Shown in pieces: positions 1 to 5,532 of a stretch of DNA of 11,799 nucleotides. The translations under genes were made by a program, and so were the position numbers. The stretch covers positions 1 through 11,799 of the forward strand of contig JAOZPI010000027.1 of the NCBI GenBank assembly GCA_029932835.1, given 5' to 3'. The DNA comes from an archaeon. GTDB taxonomy: Archaea; Altiarchaeota; Altiarchaeia; JAFGQM01. Position 1 is the stretch's first letter, and the number at the start of each line of letters is the position of its first letter. The notes under the pieces are model-generated. The model was given only the letters and a program-made list of their open reading frames with translations, did not search any database and was not told the DNA's origin.

Positions 1-214
1 ACTTTTTTTTGTACTCAACCACCCTCTTGTTCGCCGCGTCTCTTTCCCTCCTAAGCCTTCTTCCCTCCCTTGTTAGTTTTTCTATCTCCGCATAGAGCCC
101 CATTATACTGTCTCTTCTGGATTTTAACCTGTTCTTCAGCTCATCTCTCTCCTTCTTCAATTCTTTCACTCTTTTTCTAAGTTCCTGTAATTTCTCACTC
201 TCTCTTGATGCCAT
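1..214 (-). CDS. Coiled-coil protein, N-terminal part (cut by window edge)
   Basis: Reading the minus strand from the ATG at 214 gives 71 codons with no stop before the window ends. The start is Met-Ala-Ser-Arg-Glu-Ser, and almost everything after it is charged heptad-like sequence (for example KELKKERDEL near residues 17-26 and RRLRRERDAANKR near 52-64), which predicts a long alpha-helical coiled coil. There is no signal peptide or membrane segment in the visible part. The repeated ERDEL/ERDAAN pattern resembles the archaeal coiled-coil family COG1340, whose function is unknown; this assignment is from pattern memory. The gene lies 23 bp downstream of the YbjQ-family gene on the same strand, so the two are probably co-transcribed, with an AGGA-type ribosome-binding sequence in the gap. 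Existence of the gene is well supported; its identity is uncertain because most of it is missing. Confidence 0.7.
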   Translation of the reverse strand, partial: MASRESEKLQELRKRVKELKKERDELKNRLKSRRDSIMGLYAEIEKLTREGRRLRRERDAANKRVVEYKKK

Positions 215-237
215 TTATCCTTCTTCCTCAGCTTGCC

Positions 238-582
238 TTATCTGGATACCTTCTTCACAACCACGGCAGTTCCATAAGCAATAAACTCTACCACATCGTT
301 CCTGAATGTAAATCCTGTCAGTCTCACACCCATTACTCCGTTTGCCCCCATATTCTTTGCAGCGGCTATCATCCTATCTATGCTGGTTTTCCTTGCCCTT
401 TGGGCCATGTTTTGAATCTCTGGCACACTCCCCCCTCGGAAGCTTCTCAGGAGTGCAACCAAATTTGAGCTAGCACCCTTGGATCTAACATCACTCCCCC
501 ATGCAATTCCTAGGATCTTCTTTACCTTGTATCCATCAGGGCTGTCTGTCGTAGTCAAGAGAAATTCCTCTTCCTTGGTCAT
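238..582 (-). CDS. YbjQ/DUF74 (UPF0145) family protein
   Basis: A 114-residue protein of the YbjQ family, a small fold often annotated as a putative heavy-metal-binding domain; its biochemical role is unknown. Family hallmarks are visible: an early T-T-T-D-S-P-D-G-Y strand (residues 10-18), a GIAWGSDVRSKG segment (25-36) followed by a long helix, the conserved helix RARKTSIDRMIAAAKNMGANGVMGVR (about 62-87, matching the family's 'A..lGAdAvvgv' block), and a terminal strand FIAYGTAVVV (100-109). The length matches the roughly 105-115 residue family norm. The frame stays open 45 codons further upstream, but I chose the ATG at 582 because the family homology begins there and a TATA-like box sits 28 bp upstream; the longer version would run into rfcS on the opposite strand. 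It is probably leaderless and is followed by the coiled-coil gene. Confidence 0.85.
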   Translation of the reverse strand: MTKEEEFLLTTTDSPDGYKVKKILGIAWGSDVRSKGASSNLVALLRSFRGGSVPEIQNMAQRARKTSIDRMIAAAKNMGANGVMGVRLTGFTFRNDVVEFIAYGTAVVVKKVSR

Positions 583-617
583 CCCGCTTTTATTTTGAAA
601 TAAGATAAATAAAAGCC
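583..617. promoter_or_regulatory. Compact divergent promoter with mirrored TATA boxes
   Basis: Only 35 bp separate the start codons of the YbjQ-family gene (minus) and rfcS (plus). On the plus strand CTTTTATTTT (587-596) is centred about 27 bp before the rfcS ATG. On the minus strand CTTTTATTTA (615-606) is centred about 28 bp before the other ATG. Both distances fit an archaeal TATA box with transcription starting at or next to the start codon, so both mRNAs should be leaderless. Each TATA box lies next to the other gene's start, so two initiation complexes could not easily assemble at once. Confidence 0.6.
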
Positions 618-1571
618 ATGGAACTGGAAACTCCTTGGGTAGAAAAGTACCGCCCCAAGAAAATTTCAGAAGTAGCTGGCCACGAGGAGATAAAGAACAG
701 ACTCCAAGCTTACGCAAAACAGGCCTCTATGCCGCACCTTTTATTTGCAGGCCCAGCCGGGACAGGCAAGACGACTTCTGCTCTTGCCCTAGCAAATGAG
801 ATCTTTGGTGGGGGTCTTGAGGGAAACCTCTTGGAGATGAATGCCAGTGATGACCGTGGGATAGATGTTGTTAGAAACAAAATAAAAGATTTTGCTAGAA
901 CTATGACATTGGGGAGTGTTCCCTTTAAGATCATCTTTCTGGACGAGGCTGACGCTCTAACTCCAGAGGCACAGAATGCTCTGCGGAGAACGATGGAGAA
1001 ATACACCAGAACTTGTCGTATGATACTCTCCTGTAACTATTCCAGCAAGATAATAGAGCCAATCCAGTCCCGTTGTGCCCTCTTTCGCTTTACGCGTCTT
1101 CCGGACAGCGTAATAGAACAGCAACTGCAGAAGATATGCAAGTTGGAGGGTGTAGAATCCGACCAGGAGGGCTTAGAAGCCATCCTATACGTAGCAGATG
1201 GGGATATGAGGAGGGCGATAAACATTCTCCAGGCAACAGCAGCTGCTTCCAAGAAAATTACCAAAGAGGCTGTCTTTGATATAGCATCTCGGGCACGGCC
1301 AGAGCTTATCCGGAATATGCTCTCTCTGGCCGTGGATGGAAAATTCCTTGATGCAAGAGAGATCCTTGATGACCTCCTCCTCGTAAGGTCCATATCTGGA
1401 GAAGAAATCTTACTACAGATGCACCGGGAGATCGAGAATTTGAAAATTTCAAGCGATAAAAAATTGGCCCTGGTTGACCTCATAGGTGAGTATAACTTTA
1501 GGCTCGTAGAGGGAGCAAATGAGCGTATCCAATTGGACGCGCTCCTAGCCAGAATAGCCACTTTGCGTTAG
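618..1571 (+). CDS. rfcS: Replication factor C small subunit (clamp loader ATPase)
   Basis: The 317-residue protein is the small subunit of archaeal replication factor C, which together with the large subunit uses ATP to load the PCNA sliding clamp at primer-template junctions. It starts with the typical ETPWVEKYRPKKISEVAG block. Walker A is GPAGTGKT (45-52), Walker B is IIFLDEAD (105-112), and the arginine-finger SRC motif is at 151-153. The sensor-2-type helix DMRRAINILQ follows near 195-205, then the C-terminal collar domain. The length equals the family norm and nothing is missing. No inteins are present, although archaeal rfcS genes sometimes carry them. The start at 618 is supported by the N-terminal homology and a TATA box 27 bp upstream, which implies a leaderless transcript. 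The glutaredoxin-like gene starts 25 bp after the stop, so the two may share a transcript. Confidence 0.96.
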   Translation: MELETPWVEKYRPKKISEVAGHEEIKNRLQAYAKQASMPHLLFAGPAGTGKTTSALALANEIFGGGLEGNLLEMNASDDRGIDVVRNKIKDFARTMTLGSVPFKIIFLDEADALTPEAQNALRRTMEKYTRTCRMILSCNYSSKIIEPIQSRCALFRFTRLPDSVIEQQLQKICKLEGVESDQEGLEAILYVADGDMRRAINILQATAAASKKITKEAVFDIASRARPELIRNMLSLAVDGKFLDAREILDDLLLVRSISGEEILLQMHREIENLKISSDKKLALVDLIGEYNFRLVEGANERIQLDALLARIATLR

Positions 1572-1596
1572 CATCGTACAGGTTGTAATCTTCAAA

Positions 1597-1893
1597 ATGT
1601 CTATTATAATCTACACAACACCTGATTCCATCTATTGCAGGAAGGCAAAGGCTTTGTTGGAGGAGGAGGGCCTCGAATACACGGAGATAGATGTAAGCAA
1701 GAGTTTAGAGATGGCAGAGGAGATGATAGACAAATCGCGCCAGATTGGAGTCCCGGTTTTTGATATAAACGGGCATATAATCGTGGGTTTCGATCAGCAG
1801 AATCTCAGAAGGCAGATACTCAAACTAATACACTCTGTTGTTAGTAATTCAAATACCCCCTCCTCAAAGAAAAAGACAAGGCGATCACAATAA
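1597..1893 (+). CDS. Glutaredoxin/YruB-like protein with SxxC instead of CxxC
   Basis: A 98-residue thioredoxin-fold protein of the glutaredoxin/NrdH/YruB type. It has the first beta strand SIIIYTTPD, the active-site helix start at residues 11-14, the ALLEEEGLEYTEIDVSK segment (19-35), the cis-proline loop GVPVFDINGH (51-60), and the IIVGFDQQNL block (61-70) typical of the YruB-like branch. The active site reads Ser11-Ile-Tyr-Cys14 where the family has Cys-Pro-Tyr-Cys: codon TCC stands where TGC or TGT is expected. The N-terminal nucleophilic cysteine is therefore absent and the usual resolving cysteine is kept, the reverse of monothiol glutaredoxins. A basic Ser/Lys/Arg tail (about 80-98) follows the domain. 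The gene ends 2 bp before trxB, which suggests functional linkage. It may be a non-classical oxidoreductase, a binding protein, or a degenerated paralogue; it could also be affected by a sequencing error at one base. Confidence 0.85.
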   Translation: MSIIIYTTPDSIYCRKAKALLEEEGLEYTEIDVSKSLEMAEEMIDKSRQIGVPVFDINGHIIVGFDQQNLRRQILKLIHSVVSNSNTPSSKKKTRRSQ

Positions 1894-1895
1894 AA

Positions 1896-2810
1896 ATGGA
1901 CTCATACGACCTAGTAATCATCGGCGGAGGGCCTGCAGGGTTGAGTGCTGCCATATATGCGGCAAGGTTTCGCCTGAAGGCACTGATACTTACCAGAGAG
2001 GTGGGAGGCGCTATAGTAAATACCCATCTCATTGAAAACTGGCCAGGATATAAGGCTATTTCCGGAGTAGAGCTAATAGAGAGACTTAGGGAGCATGTTG
2101 AGTCCCTTGGCATTGAAATAAAACAGAGCGAGGTTGTTTCTCTAGAAAAGAAAAATAGGGGGTTTTTAGTAAAGACAGAGGCTGGAAATTTTAACTCTAG
2201 GACGATAATATTTGCGACCGGGACTCACCACAGGAAACTTAATGTCCCTGGTGAGGATGAGTTCTATGGGCGGGGGGTAAGCTACTGTGCTGTGTGTGAC
2301 GGCGCTTTTTTCCGTGACAAAACCGTCTGTGTTGTTGGGGGTAGTGACTCTGCCTCTAAAGAGGCTCTCTTTCTTACTGAATATGCGAAGAAGGTTTATA
2401 TAATCTATCGGAGAGACAAGATCCGGGCTGAGCCTGTAAACGCAGAGCGTATAGAAAAAAACAGCAAAATAGAGATCATAACTAACTCAAATGTTTTGAG
2501 CATCAACGGAAAGGACTTTGTTGAGTCAGTGACTCTGGACAGAAAGTACAAGGGGAGCACAACCCTTGCGGTAGATGGGGTGTTTGTGGAAATAGGCAAT
2601 GATCCAAATACTGATCTTGCCGAGAAACTCGGAGTGAAGACCAACAGTGATGGGGTAATAGCTGATCCGCGTGGAGGGACAAGTATAGAAGGATTTTATG
2701 CTGCTGGTGATGTGGTTTCTGGTACCTTTAGACAGGCAATAGTTGCCGCTGCTCAGGGCGTCATAGCTGCGAATAGTGTATTTGAATACCTGCAGGGCGA
2801 TAAAAAATGA
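1896..2810 (+). CDS. trxB: Thioredoxin reductase (low-molecular-weight type)
   Basis: A 304-residue FAD- and NAD(P)H-binding disulfide reductase that passes electrons to thioredoxin or glutaredoxin-like partners in the cytoplasm. The FAD dinucleotide motif GGGPAG is at 10-15 and the redox-active CAVC is at 131-134. The second nucleotide-binding motif is GGSDSA (148-153; the common form is GGGDSA). YRRDKIRA (171-178) matches the HRRxxxRA signature for the NADPH 2'-phosphate, which favours NADPH over F420 or NADH as donor. The C-terminal FAD contact AAGDV is followed by FRQAIVAAAQG. The length is normal (about 300-320). The gene starts 2 bp after the glutaredoxin-like stop, and its stop overlaps the next start as ATGA, so translation of the following membrane protein is probably coupled. 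Confidence 0.95.
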   Translation: MDSYDLVIIGGGPAGLSAAIYAARFRLKALILTREVGGAIVNTHLIENWPGYKAISGVELIERLREHVESLGIEIKQSEVVSLEKKNRGFLVKTEAGNFNSRTIIFATGTHHRKLNVPGEDEFYGRGVSYCAVCDGAFFRDKTVCVVGGSDSASKEALFLTEYAKKVYIIYRRDKIRAEPVNAERIEKNSKIEIITNSNVLSINGKDFVESVTLDRKYKGSTTLAVDGVFVEIGNDPNTDLAEKLGVKTNSDGVIADPRGGTSIEGFYAAGDVVSGTFRQAIVAAAQGVIAANSVFEYLQGDKK

Positions 2811-3412
2811 AATTCTTGCTCCTCCCCCTTGTCCTCCTTCTTTTATCCACAACTCTTGCCTGTAAGTGTGATCTTCCAGGAAGACCTCCAGTTCCTGTTC
2901 GATTTTATTGCAAAAATGGCACCACCACAGGTGTGAACCTCTCTTACGACCTCTCTGCTTCTACCCTGCTTGTAAGTGCAACAAAACCGGTAGATGGGGT
3001 TGTGGTTCCTGTGGAGAACCTCTCCATATTTCTGTACATTAATTCAAGCTGCACAGGTAGGTTCCATACAAATTCGGAGGGGATAGTCTCTATTCTACTG
3101 ACCTCTCCCGGGTTATATATCATTGAAGGGGGTGATGCTAAGATCTCTTTTGTGTCTAATACAACTGAACACAACTACCCCCCCAATACCACAAAAAAGA
3201 ACACTACAGGGAAAATCCAAACTGAAGGCTCCAATTCCACTGGTGATGGGTCCGACACAGTTGGGCAAATCCAAAATGAGTCCAAAGACCATCGCTCTGA
3301 TTTCGAGAAGCCTGCTGCCGACTCCATAACCTCCCCCTTTCTAATCCTCTGTGCCCTTTTATTCGTCGCCATTTTTATCTTCTTCGTGTTCAAACGAACC
3401 CACGTCAAATAA
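2807..3412 (+). CDS. Secreted, C-terminally membrane-anchored protein rich in N-glycosylation sequons
   Basis: I do not recognise a named family. The 201-residue protein has a clear signal peptide: Lys2, a leucine-rich core (4-13) and a plausible cleavage site after Ala18. A single C-terminal membrane helix (about 174-196) ends in a short basic tail, KRTHVK. The exposed part has cysteines at 19, 21, 35 and 82, and nine N-x-S/T sequons (Asn 37, 44, 71, 79, 118, 127, 132, 143, 157). Residues about 65-115 have the strand pattern of a carboxypeptidase-regulatory/transthyretin-like beta sandwich (HTNSEGIVSILL followed by PGLYII). Residues about 115-172 form a low-complexity Asn/Thr/Ser/Gly linker. 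It is probably a glycosylated surface protein of type I topology. Cys19 is not preceded by a canonical lipobox (Thr-Leu-Ala), so a lipoprotein is less likely. The start overlaps the trxB stop by four bases (ATGA), linking it to the redox operon; exported cysteines and a reductase may be functionally related, but that is inference. Confidence 0.8.
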   Translation: MKFLLLPLVLLLLSTTLACKCDLPGRPPVPVRFYCKNGTTTGVNLSYDLSASTLLVSATKPVDGVVVPVENLSIFLYINSSCTGRFHTNSEGIVSILLTSPGLYIIEGGDAKISFVSNTTEHNYPPNTTKKNTTGKIQTEGSNSTGDGSDTVGQIQNESKDHRSDFEKPAADSITSPFLILCALLFVAIFIFFVFKRTHVK

Positions 3413-3417
3413 AAACG

Positions 3418-3975
3418 ATGCTCCCTTCGTCACAGGATATCCGATATCTTCGGAAGAAGGCTGGCCTTACCCAAGAAGAGCTGGCAAGGAGATCAGGATT
3501 GAGCCAAGGTCTTATATCTCGTATAGAGAAGGGCAAGATAGACACACGCCTCAGCACTCTAAGAAAGCTTTTGGAGGTTATAAAAGCATCAGAGGTAAAA
3601 AAGAAGCCCTCCCTGAATATACGAGACTATATGACCTCCCCAGTAATTTACTGCAGAGCCTCAGATTCCATAAAAAAAGTCATATTGCTAATGGAGTCAA
3701 ATGGGATTTCTCAGATGCCGGTTATGGATGGGGGAAAACAGGTAGGTTCTGTTACCGATACCAAACTTGTTCAGATATTGTCAAGATGGAGGCACAACTG
3801 TTCTAGGAAGAGGATCTCAGACGCAATGGCAAAGCCATTTCCCGAGTTAGACCTGAACACACCAATAGATCGCGCAATAGGCTTATTGACCAAGAGCCCT
3901 GCGGTTTTGGTGATGGATGGCTCTCATGTGGCAGGAATTCTGACAAAAGCTGATATATTAAAGCTTATGCTTTGA
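3418..3975 (+). CDS. HTH (XRE-type) transcriptional regulator with two CBS domains
   Basis: A 185-residue regulator combining an N-terminal Xre/Cro-type helix-turn-helix (about 6-57; LTQEELARRSGLSQGLISRIE is the DNA-reading unit) with a CBS pair: CBS1 about 66-122 (IRDYMTSPVIYC, then GISQMPVMDGGKQVGSVT) and CBS2 about 132-185 (ISDAMAKPFPELDLNTPI, ending in VAGILTKADILKLM). CBS pairs bind adenine nucleotides, S-adenosylmethionine or related ligands, so this is likely a ligand-responsive repressor or activator. The architecture is that of archaeal COG3620. The start lies 5 bp after the previous stop, consistent with the same transcript. I see no strong Shine-Dalgarno sequence. The length is typical and both domains look intact. 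The target genes cannot be read from the sequence; its own operon is the first guess. Confidence 0.9.
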   Translation: MLPSSQDIRYLRKKAGLTQEELARRSGLSQGLISRIEKGKIDTRLSTLRKLLEVIKASEVKKKPSLNIRDYMTSPVIYCRASDSIKKVILLMESNGISQMPVMDGGKQVGSVTDTKLVQILSRWRHNCSRKRISDAMAKPFPELDLNTPIDRAIGLLTKSPAVLVMDGSHVAGILTKADILKLML

Positions 3976-4003
3976 TCCCCTGCTATGATTTTTATGCATC
4001 CTG

Positions 4004-4013
4004 CTTATATAAG
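4004..4013 (+). promoter_or_regulatory. TATA box of nrdR, a perfect palindrome
   Basis: The decamer CTTATATAAG is centred about 36 bp before the nrdR start at 4045. Archaeal spacing would put the transcription start near 4035, giving a leader of about 10 bases. The sequence is its own reverse complement, so it could double as a dyad operator. A T-run at 3989-3993, just after the preceding gene, may help end the upstream transcript. Confidence 0.5.
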
Positions 4014-4044
4014 TTTGTTTTGGAAGTACTGTCTGGGGGCTATA

Positions 4045-4515
4045 ATGAAGTGTCCATTCTGCGGATTTTCGGAAACTCGGGTTGTCGATAAAAGGGACTC
4101 TGCCGATCTGGAAATCACACGGAGGAGGAGGGAGTGTCTAAAGTGTCGGCAGCGATTTACAACATATGAGAAACCAGACTTAACTCAAATAATTGTAATA
4201 AAAAAGGATGGGCGTAGGGAGCCGTTTGATAGGTCGAAGGTTCTGCGTGGCATCATAAAAGCGTGTGAAAAGAGGCCGATATCCCTAAGCGTCATGGAGA
4301 AGATGGCAGATGACGTTGAGGCAGACATACGAAGGGAACAAGCCCGAGAAATAAACAGCAAGAAAATAGGGCAACTGGTCATGAGAAAGTTAAAGAAACT
4401 TGACAAAGTGGCTTACCTTAGATTCACGTCCGTCTATCGCGAGTTTGAGGATGTTGACGATTTTGAAAAAGAACTAAACAAACTCGTCAGGAGGACAGAG
4501 GCTATACAGAGGTAG
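4045..4515 (+). CDS. nrdR: NrdR-type transcriptional regulator (zinc ribbon plus ATP-cone)
   Basis: The 156-residue protein matches bacterial NrdR end to end. NrdR binds ATP or dATP and represses ribonucleotide reductase genes when dNTPs are plentiful. The zinc ribbon uses Cys3, Cys6, Cys31 and Cys34, with the intervening arginine-rich DNA-contact segment TRRRREC. The ATP-cone spans about 49-139 and shows VIKKDGRREPFDRSKV (51-66), KACEKRPIS (72-80) and KKLDKVAYLRFTSVYREF (117-134). The frame is open 20 codons upstream (from 3985), but that extension has no NrdR homology and covers the TATA box, so I place the start at the ATG directly before KCPFCG. The length is the normal 150-160. NrdR is mainly bacterial and patchy in archaea. 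No nrd gene lies in this window, so the target is inferred from the family only. Confidence 0.93.
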   Translation: MKCPFCGFSETRVVDKRDSADLEITRRRRECLKCRQRFTTYEKPDLTQIIVIKKDGRREPFDRSKVLRGIIKACEKRPISLSVMEKMADDVEADIRREQAREINSKKIGQLVMRKLKKLDKVAYLRFTSVYREFEDVDDFEKELNKLVRRTEAIQR

Positions 4516-4527
4516 CTCTTTTCCATG

Positions 4528-4535
4528 GTTTTACG
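4528..4535 (+). promoter_or_regulatory. Weak TATA-like element before the Ftr homologue
   Basis: The string GGTTTTAC is centred about 36 bp before the ATG at 4567, the same spacing as the clearer nrdR and HAD-gene boxes, which would give a leader of about 10 bases. It is a poor match to an archaeal TATA box, so read-through from nrdR is an alternative. Confidence 0.3.
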
Positions 4536-4539
4536 CTGC

Positions 4540-4545
4540 TTTTTT
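4540..4545 (+). terminator. Possible T-tract terminator after nrdR
   Basis: A run of six T on the plus strand lies 25 bp after the nrdR stop, without a strong preceding hairpin. Archaeal RNA polymerase can terminate at such T-runs. It lies only about 20 bp before the next start codon and might instead be part of that gene's promoter region. Weak evidence. Confidence 0.25.
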
Positions 4546-4566
4546 CCCTGATCACGTAATTAAACT

Positions 4567-5445
4567 ATGGATCCTCTCAACAAGATTGTGGACACCTACT
4601 GTGAAGCGTTTGATGGAGTGTTTGTGCGTCTCCTTGTAACTGCCGAAAATAGGGAATTACTGAAACGGGCAGCTTTCTCAGCCACCGCATTACCCTCTAC
4701 AGTTTTTGGTGAAGCAGAAGGAGGGGTGGAGGCGTACACAAGTGACACCCCAGATGGAAGGCCAGGAGCTATTATACAACTGTGGGCCATGAGCGCTGAA
4801 ATTCTTGAAAAAGAGTTTGGAAAAAGGGTGCGCCAGGGAATCCTTGTAGTTCCGACCACTCGTGTCTTCGATGCGTTTCCGGAGGTAAAGGGGGAGGGCA
4901 CTGTGGATGTGATGGGGCGAGTAGGACACTGCGGGGACGGGTATGAGACCCGCTTGTCTGCGTTTGGTAGAACCATGATAAGCGTCCCTCTCATGATGGG
5001 GGACTTCCTAATAGAGGAGAAAGTGCAGGTGGGCAGGGGTGTCATGGGAGGAAATATCTGGATCCTATGTGATAGCGAAAAATCTGCTCTTGAGGCCGGG
5101 GAGAAGGCTCTGGAGGCAATACGCAATGTTCCGGGGGTTGTAACACCCTTTGATATATGCTCTGCCGGATCCAAAGTGGAGACCAACTACCCAGAGATAG
5201 GACCCACAACAAATCACCCCTATTGTCCTACGCTCAGGGATAGAATTCCAGACTCAAAGGTGCCAGAGGGCGTTCTTTCTATTCCGGAAATAGTAATAGA
5301 TGGTGTGAATCTAGAGGCTGTAAAAAGAGCAATGTCCGCAGGGCTTAGGGCTGTTGCAGGGCTCCCGGGCGTGAGGGCTCTCTCTGCTGGAAATTATGGT
5401 GGGAAACTCGGGAAGTATCATATACGCCTTCACGATATTGTCTAG
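4567..5445 (+). CDS. ftr: Formylmethanofuran:tetrahydromethanopterin formyltransferase homologue (divergent)
   Basis: The family transfers a formyl group between formylmethanofuran and N5 of tetrahydromethanopterin, a cytosolic step of CO2 reduction to methane or of the archaeal C1/Wood-Ljungdahl route. The 292 residues match Ftr along the whole length: VDTYCEAFD near the N-terminus, DTPDGRPG (60-67), PTTRVFDAFPEV (about 96-107), GDGYET, VMGGNIWIL, AGSKVETNY, CPTLRD, EIVIDGVN, and the C-terminal SAGNYGGKLGKYHIRLHD. The length is close to the usual 295-300. It deviates where typical Ftr has a PFPGG loop before the SGSKVGS block; here the text is TPFDICSAGSKVE, about three residues shorter. It may be a second, Ftr-II-like paralogue with altered activity rather than the main enzyme. 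The HAD and PfkB genes follow on the same strand. Confidence 0.88.
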   Translation: MDPLNKIVDTYCEAFDGVFVRLLVTAENRELLKRAAFSATALPSTVFGEAEGGVEAYTSDTPDGRPGAIIQLWAMSAEILEKEFGKRVRQGILVVPTTRVFDAFPEVKGEGTVDVMGRVGHCGDGYETRLSAFGRTMISVPLMMGDFLIEEKVQVGRGVMGGNIWILCDSEKSALEAGEKALEAIRNVPGVVTPFDICSAGSKVETNYPEIGPTTNHPYCPTLRDRIPDSKVPEGVLSIPEIVIDGVNLEAVKRAMSAGLRAVAGLPGVRALSAGNYGGKLGKYHIRLHDIV

Positions 5446-5494
5446 CCTCCTATCCAGGCATCTTCATGGCCATACTCAAGGGCTGCTCAAGACG

Positions 5495-5503
5495 ATTTTT
5501 AAT
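5495..5503 (+). promoter_or_regulatory. TATA-like box before the HAD gene
   Basis: ATTTTTAAT is centred about 34 bp before the ATG at 5533, predicting a transcription start near 5525 and a leader of about 8 bases. It lies in the 87-bp gap after ftr, so the HAD and PfkB genes may have their own promoter in addition to any read-through. Confidence 0.4.
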
Positions 5504-5532
5504 CACCATCATCTTAACAAATTGGCAAAGGA

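Noticed and set aside
583..717. N-terminal extension of the YbjQ-family protein by 45 codons
   Set aside because: It would overlap rfcS and its promoter, and family similarity starts only after the ATG at 582.
1037..1561. 174-codon open frame on the minus strand inside rfcS
   Set aside because: It is fully antisense to conserved rfcS sequence; the Ser/Arg-rich translation mirrors the complementary codons.
3351..3806. 151-codon plus-strand frame overlapping the secreted protein and the HTH-CBS gene
   Set aside because: It is out of frame with two better supported genes and shows no domain pattern.
3985..4044. Upstream start for nrdR adding 20 residues
   Set aside because: The extension covers the TATA box and lacks NrdR homology; the family begins at the KCPFCG motif.
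4596..5186. 196-codon minus-strand frame inside the Ftr gene
   Set aside because: Antisense shadow of a recognisable enzyme; the composition looks like reversed codons.
5446..5532. C/D-box RNA on the minus strand (GATGATGG string)
   Set aside because: The C-box-like string has a mismatch and there is no D box at a suitable distance.
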